Positions 23,054 through 35,070 are shown, numbered from the stretch's first letter. The stretch: DNA of 64,000 nt from Mucidula mucida (GCA_015501055.1 JADNYV010000123.1:1-64000), one strand, 5' to 3'. Numbers and translations: made by a program. Notes: generated by a model not told the origin, from the sequence alone.

Positions 23054-23597
23054 CTATTTATCTCTACCTGCTGCCTTGAGTAACGTACGAATTGGTAGCG
23101 ATTGTATGATTATAAGCGGGAGCGCAGTAAAGACCATGAAGCATGTCATAGCAATCTTCGCAGCATTTGTTGTTTTTTGTGAAACCCATACGAACATGAT
23201 GATCTCAAAGAGCATACACCACATTCCAGCAATCAAGGAAATGAGCCCTTGACAGAAAGTCAGTTTCAAGATGAACGATGAAGAAGTCTGGTCTTCGCTC
23301 ACAATGCCAGATAAGATACCGCCATAACTTGTGTACTCCGAAGTCTGACAAGAGGCTTACACCATCGAAGTTCACGACGAATCCGTTATTCGCTGCCCAG
23401 TGCCGCTTCGCTGCATTCCACTGAAGTCCGGAGAGACGTTCAATCAACACAAGCGAAGTCATCGTAGCACTGATGTTGAGGAGAATGGCTCCGAAAGCTG
23501 CTATGTATAAGAAGCTTCTGATGCTTTCGCGGAATTGTGCGACTGAGTCGTAATCGTCGTTGATGGCGGACAGAAGCCCTCCAGATACAATACGCAC
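23054..23597 (-). CDS. Small multi-pass membrane protein
   Basis: Two minus-strand segments carry at least three hydrophobic helices: FLYIAAFGAILLNISATM (about 23470-23520), LTFCQGLISLIAGMWCMLFE (about 23200-23260) and IAMTCFMVFTALPLIIIQ (about 23090-23140). They are joined by a short intron near 23340 whose exact borders I could not fix. The protein ends RTLLKAAGRDK. Its family is unknown and the N-terminus may extend upstream of 23597. Its 3' end lies only 13 bp from the 3' end of the convergent gene at 23040. Confidence 0.45.
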
Positions 23598-24191
23598 CAG
23601 CGAGCCTGAGGTACTGACTGCGTTTTTCGGTCAACGGAGAGTGTGAAGAGTGCGACATTCCACGTGTCGGGGGCTTTCAGCATACAGTGAGACGAAGCCT
23701 TTTCAATGTCGGCACTTCTAAAACAGATAACATGATCCACTTTTCCAAGGCGAGATTGTCAGCCTTCGAGGTGACTTCGCTTTTTTGTCCGCCTTGGTGT
23801 GGATATTTAGGAGGTGGAATCAGAATTGCCGAATTCAAACTTGAATGGATCCCGACAGCTCGCATATCCGGGGGCGAAGGCGCAGTCCGTGGCGAGATTG
23901 AACGTTGAGGGCGAGAACACGATGACGTAGAGAAGGCATGAAGAGATGTGTCGATCAGGGCGCGCCAAAAGATATGAAATAAACAAATAACACGAGCGCA
24001 AAGAAAAATATCACAAGGATATTGCATTCCAGCCTACAATCGACGTGCTCGCGAAACAAACGAGACTGTCCGGGACAAGACGCCAGACGACGAACAGATA
24101 TCCCATAGTACATGTTGCCCATTCCGCACAGGAATCATCGCCTTCTCCATTTCCTCAGCGTCGTCTACCGAGCAGAGTCAGATCAGTCCGC

Positions 24192-24977
24192 CTAGCTTCC
24201 AAACAAGTTGAGAAACGCACGTTCCACCGTCAGAGTAAACTCCTCCAACGTCTCTCTCGCCCTCTCCAACAGCTTTCTCAGCGCTTCCACTTCTCCAATC
24301 CCATGCACATGCACCGTCAGCCTCCTCAGCGCGTCCAAATTAAACAAACACGGATTGCCCAAGACCGCCCGGAACGTCTCGCTCGCATCGCACTTCCACC
24401 TCCGGCAATCCAACGTCAATGACTCTAACCGCGGCCCGGAGACACCACAAGAACACACAGACAGACAAGGCCCTTGATCGTAAGTCTCGAACGCCAAGTG
24501 CTTGAGGCTCGTGAAAGGACGAAGGAGGGTGCATTTGCCGGTCATGTCGTGTATGAAAGACGTGAATGATAGCGACGTGATGCCATTGGGGGATAAGGAT
24601 AGCCGTGGAGGTGGTGGTGGCGTGTCGAGGCCCATCCAGTAGGAGCGATACGGATCTTTGAGGTGGAGGGTATGGAGGTTGGGGAATGCATCCAGTGAAG
24701 GTATCATGGATCCGTCCAGAGGATACCCGTTCGCAAACACGACAGCGCGAACGTAGCGGCGAAGAGTGGGTGAAAGCTTTTTGGATAGGCTTTGGAAGGT
24801 GATCCAGTTGATGGGACCGAGCGTCCTCCAAAGGTGGACGCGACACCGCGGAAGAAATGCATGGGATACGAGCGCGCAAGCCTTGAGCGCAGACCTGTCG
24901 TCATAGAGCTCGTCAACAATGGCATCTACAAGCTCTTGAGGTAGTGAAGCTACTGCAGAGTGATATCTGTAGGGCAT
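24192..24977 (-). CDS. F-box protein with leucine-rich tail
   Basis: This single-exon gene encodes 261 aa. Residues 9-50 form an F-box (LPQELVDAIVDELYDD..., ALKACALVSHAFLPRCRVHLW), the SKP1-binding motif of SCF ubiquitin ligases. The remainder has irregular LRR-like strands (FPNLHTLHLK, TSLKHLAF, PRLESLTLDCRRW, LDALRRLTVHV), as in the large Agaricomycete F-box family. The substrate is unknown. A poly-proline run (DTPPPPPRLSL) sits mid-protein. The ATG at 24977 is the first in frame. Long open frames on the other strand here are shadows. Confidence 0.8.
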   Translation of the reverse strand: MPYRYHSAVASLPQELVDAIVDELYDDRSALKACALVSHAFLPRCRVHLWRTLGPINWITFQSLSKKLSPTLRRYVRAVVFANGYPLDGSMIPSLDAFPNLHTLHLKDPYRSYWMGLDTPPPPPRLSLSPNGITSLSFTSFIHDMTGKCTLLRPFTSLKHLAFETYDQGPCLSVCSCGVSGPRLESLTLDCRRWKCDASETFRAVLGNPCLFNLDALRRLTVHVHGIGEVEALRKLLERARETLEEFTLTVERAFLNLFGS

Positions 24978-26345
24978 GCTGAGGAACGGAAGCTAAGAAG
25001 AGAAGGGGATTTATACCTCCAGCACGAATTGTGTAAAGATAAGCAGCGCAATAAGATGGCGGAGAGCATGATCCAACGGTGACCGACGGAATAATTGTGT
25101 AGAATATAAGGCGTCGCCCAGCGTTATTCGCGACGGCAGCAATGATCTCGAGCCGAGAAAGATCGCGTCTGGACAGTATTTGAGTAAGAGCGCACACACC
25201 CCGAGTGAAATTCACTTAGTACGCAGTATTACTTATACCGAGAATCCACGTTAGACCCTACATTTGAAACCCGTTGTACGCGCTGGGTTCCATGGTCGAT
25301 CCCGAAACTGATCTAACTGTGAAAATCGATGCAAACTGGTGACTCTCTCTCATTGTTTCTAGATGAGAGGGAGGGCGTGTTCACATGACGGTGCGAGATC
25401 CGGTTGTTAAGGAAAGGCTCCAGCGTACAGAAAGGCATGCCAAGGTTTGCTTCAAGAATAATGCGGTATCCGTGTTAAACGGGCATGTCGGCGACATACA
25501 CACCGACTTGATCGTCCTCCGCGGAATCAATTCATACACCGATTATCTTTATTCAATTATAGCGTGCTCGCCTGGATGATGGCGTACACCAGTCTGCATT
25601 CAGACAAAGTCGTCATCTTGGTTGTCCAGAGCACCCCGAAAATTTACTGTTAAGGAAAATACAGATGCAGATCATGGACTCACGCAAAATATCAATCAGC
25701 GACGCGAACACCCGATGTAATCTCCAAGACCTACACGTCCAATTTGCTCAAAATCCCTGTGAGATTGTTGTTCACGAAGCAATCAACATGTAGTTAGGTG
25801 TCAACAGATTGTTTAGGGGCGATCCAAGAATTCTGCAAGTGTTCTGCCGACGTCGCGGATGGATTTCATGTATTGCAATAATGGAGGCAGAGGCGAGGAA
25901 CAGCGCTCCATTCAGCGCGCAGCAAGTCAAGATAGAAATGTCAGCCTTGAGTATAAGACTGACTGACGAACGGCCTCGACGATACGTATATAAGGGGGGT
26001 GACAATATTTCAAGAGGTAGCAAAGACTGGTGCCGCGTGCTTGCCATATTCGACGATGTGGTGCGCTCGGCCTAGAGCGCCAATGATTAGCTAAGATCGA
26101 GTCTGCCTAGGGGAGACTAGGGACATATCGAACGGGTAGTGGAGCGCGGTGGCCAACCATTCTGGGCTCCAAACGAAAGATGATTTGGCATTAAACAGGT
26201 AGGGGATCTCTTGAATCCCTTTATCATTTGAAAGCTGCAGCGTAGAGAGCATAATTGGCGACATGAGGGGAGCGTAAAATCCTGAGAACGAGTATTAGGT
26301 CAAATCAAGTGGAAGACTGCAAACGCACCGATACAGTACATTGTT
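24978..26345. other. Intergenic, nothing recognised
   Basis: Some open frames occur (25385-25579, 25809-26075) but none has recognisable composition, splice partners or motifs. Confidence 0.35.
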
Positions 26346-26640
26346 GTGAAAGTCTACAAACCGAAAAGATCAACTCGCCTTTCACGTATATTCGTCGTGC
26401 TAGTCGTGTTGTCCAACAAGCGAGACTTCGACTTTGACAATCATCCTTCAAGGAAGCGTTCTCTGAGCGCAATTCCGTTTCGTATGCTACGTGAACCTCC
26501 ATTTCCAAGTCCGCATTGGGTAAGTATGGACAATCCGGAACTCCTCCGCGTTGACCAGGACGAGAGGCTTGTCCGTGCTAGCGAATGCGCCCAAAAAAAT
26601 GCGGCTATCGGTCGTAAAAGGGAGCGGGCTCCATGGCCAT
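26346..26640 (-). pseudogene. Truncated LSM gene copy
   Basis: From ATG 26640 the sequence matches the LSM gene at 14962 (SRIFLGAFASTDKPL, VNAEEFRIVHTYP, and later the DNA for ETELR and KVEVS). The N-terminal EELAPFLRQTLRI segment and the acidic insert are deleted, so the frame is broken. It is head-to-head with the coiled-coil copy at 26734, 93 bp apart. The pair is thus an inverted, decayed duplicate of the pair at 14.9 kb. Confidence 0.75.
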
Positions 26641-26733
26641 GATGGTGGTATCAGTACAAGATTCGCGCCTGGCCTATTTGAGCTGAATCCGGAGGTAGCG
26701 GCCAAGACCTATCGCTATTTCCCCACGACCACA

Positions 26734-28640
26734 ATGGACGCCAAGTTGGAGCAGCTGCGAAAAATGGAAAATGCGCGCCTGAAAAAGGACAGAGACCAGA
26801 TCATCACGGAGAGGAATCGGTATCTTGCTCAGAAAGCCGAGCTCTCATCAAAGGATACGGAAATGTCGAATCAAGTCCTTGCCCTCGAGTCTGAAATTAA
26901 CGATCTAAAGAGGACCAACCAAGACCTCACCGAAAATTTGGAGTTAGCTTTGGCAAGTTGGACGTGTTTAGGAAGTAGATTCATTGTTGCTGATCGAAGA
27001 CTACAGACAACTGCAGACCGGCCGCGGGAACCAGTATGCTATCCTCTGAGGTGTACGAATATATTGAACGACAATGCTTAGACTGCTTCTCGAGCTTCGA
27101 CCCTTTCGTTAGACCGAGCTATGCCAGCTAGAGCAAAACGTATTACTCAGATGTCTAAAGAGCCCCCTCTGGCCAAATCAACAACTAGGTCATCTCGCGC
27201 CGCTGCGCGCAAACATGCGATAGTTATCTCAGACGATGAAGAAGACACGTCGCTTCTGGTGAGCAGTATCCATGTAAAACTTATCTCTTACCAACAACTG
27301 TACAGGAAATGAAAGTGGAGGCATCAAACCCCACTCATACGACGGCCCAAGTAGGTTCACCGCCAAGACCCAACGGCCTTGAAGAAAGCGACAATGATGA
27401 TCCTTTCGCTCATGACTTTGAATTACTGCAATTAGAGCAACAGAGTGCATCCCGGTCTTCTATTTCGGGAGATGATGCAGGGGACGCACGCCCGACATCT
27501 GGAGCCCTGAAGAGGAAACACAACGATGAGGAGGAGGTAAGCTAGGAGATGGTTAACTTGTAATGGTATCAACAATACCTAGCCTCGACCTCCTCCTCTA
27601 AAAGCGAAATGCAAAGTCAAAATCGTCGACATGAAGGTGAGAATCCTCATCGTATATCGTGTAGCCTCTTTACTTGACCCTCTACACAGCCCTACGAATC
27701 CATCTCCCAGCAATACCTCCAAGCTGAACCCCACTTTGCCGTAACCCCTCCCGCCCCAACGGACTTCTTCTTCTCCCGAGAATAGGTCAACAGGAGCTTT
27801 GGCGGCCAGATGTACACCTTCATCTCCACGCTCAAGAAATCCTCCTCGCTTAACGGACGCCCCATCAAATGCGTGTGGCCTCTCACGCATCGGCGCTCCG
27901 GGACTGATGTTCGCGTCGCGGCACGAGATCCTGCACGATCCGCCGTGGTACGTCTTCTCCAAGCGCATGGTTGCGGGCAAGGCGCGGTGGGAGTACTGCG
28001 GAAGCTACGAGACGACGAATGTTGGTAATATCGATGCGGAAGAGTTTAAGGGCTTTCCTCGTAATGTGTGTGGGGTAAATCAATCTGTGTGTAGAGTACT
28101 GATGTATGATAGGTGCAGACACGGTGGGGCGGACTGATATCGGAGAGCATGAGCAGGACGCAGCCCGTGTATGTCAAGATGCGCGTGCGCATTGGGCTAA
28201 GGAAGCTGCGGGAAACGGTTACAGAGTCCCGTGTTGACAGAGAGGCGGACATCATTTTTGAGAGCAAGAAGGGCGAGCGAAAGGGTGTTCAGGTCACATC
28301 TGAGGATGTGATACGCGCTCTTAGTGCAGGGGAAGAGGTAAGTTTCTTAAATGTGGTGTGGAAGTTGACTGACTTTTGGGGGCAGCAACCCAATATCCTG
28401 CGGATGCGCTGTGTAGGGTATGACCACGCGTTTGTCGATGATTTGAAGCGGGATATTGAAGCGAACGCGCCAGATGTGGGTCCAGCGAAGAAGAAGCAGC
28501 GTGAGTCGATAAAGGAAAGCACGGAAGAGTTGGAAGGAGTGTCTTCCCAGGAACAGGTGTCGGGCGTCGGGCGGTCTAACAGGGAGCGCAAGCCGCGTAT
28601 AATGGCTCATGATGAAGAGATGAGCGAGGATGACTGGTAG
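26734..28640 (+). CDS. Coiled-coil protein with basidiomycete DUF6697-like C-terminal domain
   Basis: ATG 26734 opens a coiled coil (MDAKLEQLRKMENARLKK..., ...EINDLKRTNQDL). Next come YIERQCLDCF, a basic then acidic segment (RAAARKHAIVISDDEEDTS), MKVEASNPT, and NDDPFAHDFELLQ with LKRKHNDEEE. The C-terminal half holds QYLQAEPHFAVTPP, MYTFISTLKKSSSLNGRP, EILHDPPWYVFSKRMV, RWEYCGSYE and QPNILRMRCVGYDHAFVDDL, ending EMSEDDW at 28640. DPPWYVFSKRM and RWEYCG recall a basidiomycete-specific domain I know as DUF6697, but that is memory only. A frame change between CVWPLTH (27880) and APGLMFASRHE (27900) is not explained by an intron and may be a small indel, so the gene may not be fully functional. 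Confidence 0.5.
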
Positions 28641-28813
28641 TTTATCGGGTACAGTTGAACGCTGAAGTTTCTTTCACGTTTAGTGTTTTGAAGAGTGTGT
28701 GTACTCGTGTACCGCCTATTGGCCAACAGATAAATTTTATCTCAAGCTCATTCATTCAGAAAAGCTTTTGAGCCCATTCCTTCGCCTGAATTTGATCTCC
28801 TCTACAACCTGAG

Positions 28814-28999
28814 ATGCTTCGACGACTGCCTACTTCTTTTCCTCCCTTCACGTTCTATCTTCTGTGCGTTCTCTATCTCGTCTCGCGCGTTGAACAATCT
28901 TCTGAAGGGCTGTTTGCACCCTTCTCCTTTCATGACGTTCCTCGTAGATTGAATGAGGCTAAGCGAGGTGTTCGCCGTCGTGACTTATCATTGATGTAG
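28814..28999 (+). CDS. Short ORF with hydrophobic N-terminus, uncertain
   Basis: This 61-aa ATG frame has a hydrophobic stretch (FTFYLLCVLYLVSRV) after a basic start, as in a signal anchor, and then a basic tail. Nothing supports expression, and it may be chance. Confidence 0.15.
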   Translation: MLRRLPTSFPPFTFYLLCVLYLVSRVEQSSEGLFAPFSFHDVPRRLNEAKRGVRRRDLSLM

Positions 29000-29814
29000 A
29001 TCTATGGGTGCAGACACAGTCTCAACAAGCGTTTCGGTCCGTATGAGTCGAGGATGAGAAACTTTTTGGAAAAGGTGGGCCGTGGAGAGTTGGAGGAGAA
29101 AGGATGGAAGGCGGGGTGGGGTTTTGGCTGAATTTCAATTGGGGGTCAGAAAAACTCTGATGTGGTGCGCCTATGTCCCGGACGCATCGACTTCACTTGA
29201 TATCGATAGGGGAGCTAAACACAAGCCGTCCTGACAAGGGAGTGCATTGCTGCTCGCGCCAATCGTTCAATGGATCGCTATCTGGACGCTTGCAACCTCA
29301 GTCATATCGAATACTATGGTGGGATGAGGGAAGGACACGTAGCTATAGCAAAGAGCCTGGAGGCAGTTATTTCATTACGAGGAGCGGTTTGATTGAGGGT
29401 GTCAGACGCGCATCCCTCTCCAAGCTGTTCACGATCACGTGTTTGGTTCATACATCATCGGAATCAGAAACTAGAATCTCTTGCCATCGCCGTGCTTACT
29501 TTAGAGTTCTGTTCCACAGCAAGCATTCATCCCTAGTATTACTCCTAAAGTCAGCCTGGACTTCTCAAACCGCATCATCTACTGCCGTTGAGAGAACGAA
29601 GGGCTGCAACGTATGCGAGGACTCACTTCGTTGTCGCTTCTGGTCAAAGTGAGCCCAGCCCCAACCATTAGGCAAACATTGTAGCAACATTTGATAAGGG
29701 ATCATGAGATCTATTGTGGAGAAGACTCCAGTCAAGTCGAGAATATCCCCATGAAAGTGTCGTGAGGACCTGTGGCTGCTCGGGATGTATATATATACCG
29801 AGATGTGGGCTTAC

Positions 29815-30168
29815 AACTTGAAGTTGTGAGCCCACAGAACCGGCACCCAGTTTGTGTGTGTCATGGCTATAGGGTCTGCCGTATTCACATCGACCAAGCT
29901 CTCATACCAGTCCTGTGGACATCCAAAGAAGTCATCGGGTATCAAGTGGCGATTATGGAAAGCCGCCAAGTTTTGCATCGACAACTTGTGCTAACACTGT
30001 CAGCAGAGGAGGATGATGTATCACGACGCGCCTGAGGACGAGCTTCTGGTCAATGTGCGTGTCCAGAAAGTTGCCCGGGGAATACTTGGGTTTGGGGGAT
30101 GCGACACCATCGCGTCCGTAATGCGGTGGGTTGAGGTTCATGGACCTCGCCTCACGCGTCGTGGTCAT
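29815..30168 (-). pseudogene. Coding remnant, unrecognised
   Basis: On the minus strand, from ATG 30168, SPGNFLDTHIDQKLVLRRVV and LLTVLAQVVDAKLGGF run in one frame. The next frame continues as NRHLIPDDFFGCPQDWYESL and NWVPVLWAHNF. Both are protein-like, and a one-base shift near 29958 would join them. No family recognised. The rest of 28641-31187 shows no gene I can support. Confidence 0.3.
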
Positions 30169-31187
30169 GGTAAGACGAAGAGAAATAAAACGAACCAACT
30201 ACTAAGGTCGTCAGCCGGTAATGAGTCTGTTGAATGTTCGCACGCACGGACGGCCACGTGACAAGCTCACTTTGCACGTCGCCCGAGGCTTGGCTTCGGC
30301 CCTTCGGCCGACTTTCGGAACGTTGATCTTTTCTCACTTTTTCTTTGCCACCATCATCAGTATTCCAAAATTCAATTCTATACAAACCGTAATCCGCGAC
30401 AGTAGTCATTCACAAGGTCTTGCGCTCAGTCTCAGGCGCTGGTTGGCGAGGTAGCTTCCAGTCTCCACCTTCTAAAAGACCCTATTGTCAATGCTATACG
30501 TACGCGGTACAGTAACCGGAAAATTACCAGTCATTAGATCCGGTACCGAAGCAGAGTCGAGTCTTGACCAGGTCTTGACATACTAGATCGCTGATTGCAT
30601 GCTCCGCCCGTTTCGGGAACTCGCGAAAAGGTACTTGCTATTCCCTTCTTTTGTGCAGATCCCATTGTTTCCCTAGTGCCGAAGTCGGAGCCGCGCATCG
30701 ACACTATTGTAGTTTCGAAGTCAAGCCACAGGTTTCGGAAACTTAACTCCACACCCACCCAAGGCAATACAGCGTAGCCTTAATTTAGCCTGTTCGCAGT
30801 CAACTCGCGTCCGTGATTGGCGCCTATCGAGCTATCATGAGGCCCTGCCTGCTTGAATTGGAGTGGACATGTAGGGAACGGCTGTGCGATTTCTTTCACG
30901 AAAACTAATGCCGTCGGAAACTTGACTCGGCGCGGACAGGGCGGTGCCAACCCACGCGTCGATAATTTGACTTCTGACTCGACGCGCGTCCCCTGTACGT
31001 ACCGATGACAATTAGATGATGCGCCCTGACTCTTCGCCAGTTGCTTTATATTGAGTGTCCAACAAAGCACGAGTTCCTCATCAGTCGGAGTGTCCCATTT
31101 CCGTTCATCAGTCACTCGTTATCGATATTCATCGATCTCTGAGTGTCTACATAAACCTCCACCCTTTCCTCCTTACCCCCAACCAAA

Positions 31188-33112
31188 ATGGCGGCGTACT
31201 TTCAACAAATTCTCACTGGCCTCGCGCCTCTTCTCAACAACGGCACCTTTGGTGATGCCGTCAACGCGACGATGACGCCGACTGCGGCGCCTGTGCCACT
31301 CGCCTTCCCCACCGACCTGTCTTCGCTCATGGCGCTCATGGCGTCGCTTTCGGCCTTAGGAGACTGGCTGAAGTTCATCGTCATCGGTGGCTTCTTCGAA
31401 ACTCTCCGTCGCCTCTTCTCCAGCTCGTATAGCACCATTTTGGAGTCGTTCTATCTGCACGCGTCGTTTGACGAGGATAACTCATGTTATGGTACGTGTA
31501 TCCTCTCCTGTCATATGACCCCCTACTAAGACTCAAATTATAGAATGGATGATGGTGTGGCTCTCAAAGCAACCTTCTTGGGCTAAAGCCCGCAACGTCG
31601 AAATCACGACTCACTCCTACGGCGTCAATGCGAGCGCGATTGAACTTATTGGTCCCAATATGCCTGGCTTGGATGATGACAACAACGTGTCGCGAAAGTT
31701 GACATATCTGCCTTCGTTATCGACGACATATACTCTGTGGTATAAGAGGCGTTACATGACAATCACACGTACGGAGAAAGAACAAACTGCATGGGGTCGA
31801 GGCAGTAAGACCCTTCATATCAGGTATGCATATCTGTCTCGCTTGTGATGTGCATGTACTCACATTTCTCTCAGCATTCTTGCTCGGCGTCATACTATCT
31901 TACTGGAACTACTTCAAGAAGCTCGCAAGGCGTACATCGAGGCCCAAGAGCACAACGTGACTGTCTACGCTTCTGATAGGTTGGTGCTCCATTATGATTG
32001 CTTGAAATCTGGATCTGACGAAAACTCGTAGTTCCAACAACTGGCGAACGGTCTCTAATCGTGCAAAGCGCAGCTTGGATTCTATCATCCTTGACCCGGG
32101 CATGAAGGAGCTTCTTCTGGAGGACGCACAGGACTTTTTGAAAAGCAAAGATTGGTACTGTGAGCGAGGCATTCCTTTCCGACGCGGATATCTTCTCGTG
32201 AGTTGCCCCAAAATGTCCGCTTATCACTGGTACTCAAAGTATTGTAGCACGGTGTTCCCGGCGCGGGCAAGACTTCCATCATCCACAGTCTGGCGGGCGA
32301 GCTCAATCTTGACATCTACATAATATCGCTTTCTCGTGCGGGTTTGGATGACTCTTCATTGGACGAACTCATCAACGAGCTTCCGGAACGTTGCATTGCC
32401 CTTATGGAGGACATCGACGCTGCGTTTACGCGTTCTCTAAACAGGGACGAAGATGAGAAAAACGAGGATAGCGACAAGAAATCATCAAATCCTCCTCCTC
32501 CAGTGACGAGCAGGTCTGTAATCTTTTATTGACTTTGAAGCTATACTGACATTTCACCATAGGGTCAGTCTCAGCGGTCTGCTCAACGCCTTGGATGGAA
32601 TTGGTGCCCAGGAAGGACGTATCCTCTTTGCTACAACCAACAAATACTCCTCGCTCGATGCTGCACTCTGTCGTCCAGGGCGCATGGACATCCACGTCGA
32701 GTTCATGCTCTCCAGCAAATACCAGACACGAGAACTGTTCAAGCGTTTCTACATCCCAAAGAAAGCCGACGACGATGACGATGACGACGAGCAGGATTCG
32801 GGGTACTCTTCCAATACTGCATCCGAGTCAAGCGATTCAGCGCCTTCTTCTCCACTATTATCCGCTGCGTCGTCCATCACCTTTGTGGGCAGCCGTCACA
32901 GCAGCCAGGGCCCCAAGATTTCACGGCGCCAAGTTGAGAAGCTCGCGGATGCGTTTGCGGACGTCATTCCAGAGCGCGAGTTTTCGATGGCGAGTCTTCA
33001 AGGGTATTTGATGACGCACAAGCTGCGCCCTGTTGCGGCGGTGGACGGTGCTGCAGCGTGGGTTGAGAAGGAGATGGCTGAGCGGGCGCAGAAGAGTTCG
33101 GGCAAGTCATGA
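31188..33112 (+). CDS. BCS1-like AAA ATPase, mitochondrial type
   Basis: Six exons (31188-31491, 31544-31823, 31875-31979, 32032-32197, 32248-32513, 32563-33112) join in frame into 556 aa. A membrane segment near residue 60 is followed by the BCS1 N-terminal domain (RSLDSIILDPGMKELLLEDA, WYCERGIPFRRGYLL). The AAA core has Walker A GVPGAGKTS, Walker B CIALMEDIDAAF, sensor-1 ILFATTNKYSSLDAALCRPG, and the arginine-finger/GRMD region. BCS1 inserts the Rieske protein into respiratory complex III, and many fungal genomes carry several BCS1-like paralogues of unknown role. Walker A has V and A where BCS1 usually has P and T (GPPGTGKTS). An acidic run (DDDDDDD) and a Ser-rich linker interrupt the C-terminal region, suggesting a paralogue rather than canonical BCS1. 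Confidence 0.85.
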
Positions 33113-34153
33113 GAGGGTGTGGGAACTGGATGGTTCTTCCATGATCTTTTGTGCGTTTCCTGCCTGCGATGGTCATTGCGTTGAGTCCCGCGGCGAGTAA
33201 ATGCAGGCTGACCGAGATGTTGGTTCAGTGTTGAGCTCAAACATCTCTGCAGTATGATACTGTCTGTATATATACCAGCAAATTGTATACCAATAGAACA
33301 CAGGGAATAATGGTACAGCCGGGGTAACCTGTCATTTGTGTACGTAGTAGATCTCATATAGCGAAGTAAAGTAAGTACTCGCCATCAACATAGTTCTTTG
33401 ACGGTGGTCATCATCAAAGGCCGATCGTCTTGCACCGCTACCACCATCATGTCAGCCGAGCTTGTTCACTACCTCCTCAAATGCCACTGCTATTGATATT
33501 AAGCAACATGTATCACTTGCTTGAAGGATATCTGTGAATTTTAGTTGGTCAGTGCGAGAAACAGTACCGTCCACGCGGTGTCCTGGTGCGTACCTACTCC
33601 AACATTTTATCAACATACCTATTGGGGCATACCTGCTCATTTATTTTCAGAATCAGAAGTCGAATGTGAAGCGCGAAGTCAGAATCACGTACCGAGTATA
33701 AGAAATACGCACAATGCATACGTTCGCTCTTGATCACACCTCCAGACGCGTGCGTCTAATTACATGGCATGGAAAGTCAACTCAAAATTGAATGACAAGT
33801 TGAGAGTGATGCATATAGTGACCAACTTTTAGCGCTCTGGTACTACATACTCTTGCACATGGCGGAAATGGAACGCCGTACACGACCAAAAGGTGATCCA
33901 TTCATTGCGTTCACCAATTTGATATGCATCTGATGTACTTTTTGCGAAGCCAGACGGAGACATTTTTCGTGTCACTTGGACAGTCTCTTGTGAGGTGTCA
34001 TTGGGGGCGGCGATAGAAGGACACACCCCGGCGTGGCGCGTGGGAAGTTGACAAACAAGCCGTCAGCATGTGTTGATGGCTTTTCAATCCAAGGTTCCTA
34101 AACGCCACAACAGTGAGCAGCGACTTGGTGGTCACGAACGATAAAAGTTACTG
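33113..34153. other. Intergenic before the cassette array
   Basis: No gene recognised. From about 34000 the sequence begins to resemble the 5' flank of array members (GGCGGCGATAGAAGG..., GTGGGAAGTTGAC). Confidence 0.4.
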
Positions 34154-34591
34154 ATGACGCACAGCTTAACTAGTATGTCGCAAGACTGTCGGGCGCTGTG
34201 GACGAGTACCCTTGAACCAGGGGAGGTCATGCACCGAATGTGGACCTCGCCGATCAAAGGCAAATGCTGGCAGGACTTGGTCGTGACCTTGCCTGTCAAG
34301 GCGCGCAAACTGGTTGAGGAGAAGCAGCGGGGGTTGCTGCGGTTCTTCAGAAAGCCCAAACTCGTGAGGGTGTATTACGAAAGAGACGCTAGGCTTCCCA
34401 AGATTGGACTTGTGTCGATCGGGTCGTTGAAGGCTTGGATGGAAATGAAGATTATAGAGCTAAACACGGAGGATAGGTTCGTCGTGTCCACGGTCGAGAG
34501 GGGAGTCTTGCACGTCGAGTGGACAGAGGATCCCAGCGAGTGGTTGGCTAGGGAAGTTTTGGAGCTCCCGAAGGAACTTTTGGTGGGCTAA
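34154..34591 (+). CDS. Array family, short gene (copy A)
   Basis: This 145-aa frame starts MTHSLTSMSQDCRALWTSTL and ends LLVG. The family hallmarks are LWTSTL, GKCWQDL, RFF.KPKLVRVYYE, the basic ARKLVEEKQRG and the best-conserved block STVERGVLHVEWTEDPSEW. Upstream sequence aligns with the N-terminal coding part of copies D, E and F, but a TAA interrupts it at about codon 23. The internal ATG at 34154 would therefore have to serve, or the copy is decayed. It stops right after LLVG, where other copies continue. No recognised domain, signal peptide or membrane span. Partner of long copy B, 480 bp downstream. Confidence 0.5.
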   Translation: MTHSLTSMSQDCRALWTSTLEPGEVMHRMWTSPIKGKCWQDLVVTLPVKARKLVEEKQRGLLRFFRKPKLVRVYYERDARLPKIGLVSIGSLKAWMEMKIIELNTEDRFVVSTVERGVLHVEWTEDPSEWLAREVLELPKELLVG

Positions 34592-35070
34592 CGGCGCTCG
34601 ACGCCCCTGCATAATTCTATCTCAGGACCAGCGCTGGTAAGGACCAATAAAGATGCGCAATGATTCGAACGGTGCGGAGATCCTATGATGAGTTGCTGAG
34701 AAACAATTTCGGGTAATTTCCTTCACTGTTGCTCGACTTGGTTATTGATTTATCTATGCAGCCGTCACCGGATGTCCCGTCTTCAACTCGAAAGTCACAC
34801 CCTCATCTACTCGCTTGCTTTCTGTCATTCAAGTCAAAGCGCCCAGCCGCAGTAAATACTTGACTGCAGATCAAAGCTCGCTGTCCCGACTCCTCCTCCG
34901 GCGGAAATCTGACTTTCAATGCACGAAGAAGCTACTTAGACATGTTCTAGCGTAATCCCAGAGGCAGAAGATCAGCACCTACTGGTGATGCTGAGCGCCA
35001 CCATCGATCTACATTGAAATGGCGGCGATAGAGGGTGTGGTACGTGGGAAATGAGTAGTCGCATATATTG
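34592..35070 (+). repeat. Cassette spacer with coiled-coil-gene fragment
   Basis: The part at 34720-34850 (GCTCGACTTGGTTATTGAT...CAGCCGTCACCGGAT, AAAGTCACACCCTCATCTAC) matches the intron 1/exon 2 junction of the gene at 36932-37796. The same fragment follows short copies D (38880-38950), E (40790-40930) and F (47520-47660). The rest (GATGCTGAGCGCCACCATC..., GGCGGCGATAGAGGGTGTGGTACGTGGGAAA) is the conserved 5' flank of the long copies. Confidence 0.65.

Noticed and set aside
24340..24879. Long open frame overlapping the F-box gene in another minus-strand frame
   Set aside because: It lies inside the coding region of the 261-aa F-box protein and has low-complexity Ser/His/Arg composition; a frame shadow.
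26346..26640. Second functional LSM gene
   Set aside because: The N-terminal helix and the acidic insert are deleted and the frame is lost before the second Sm motif.
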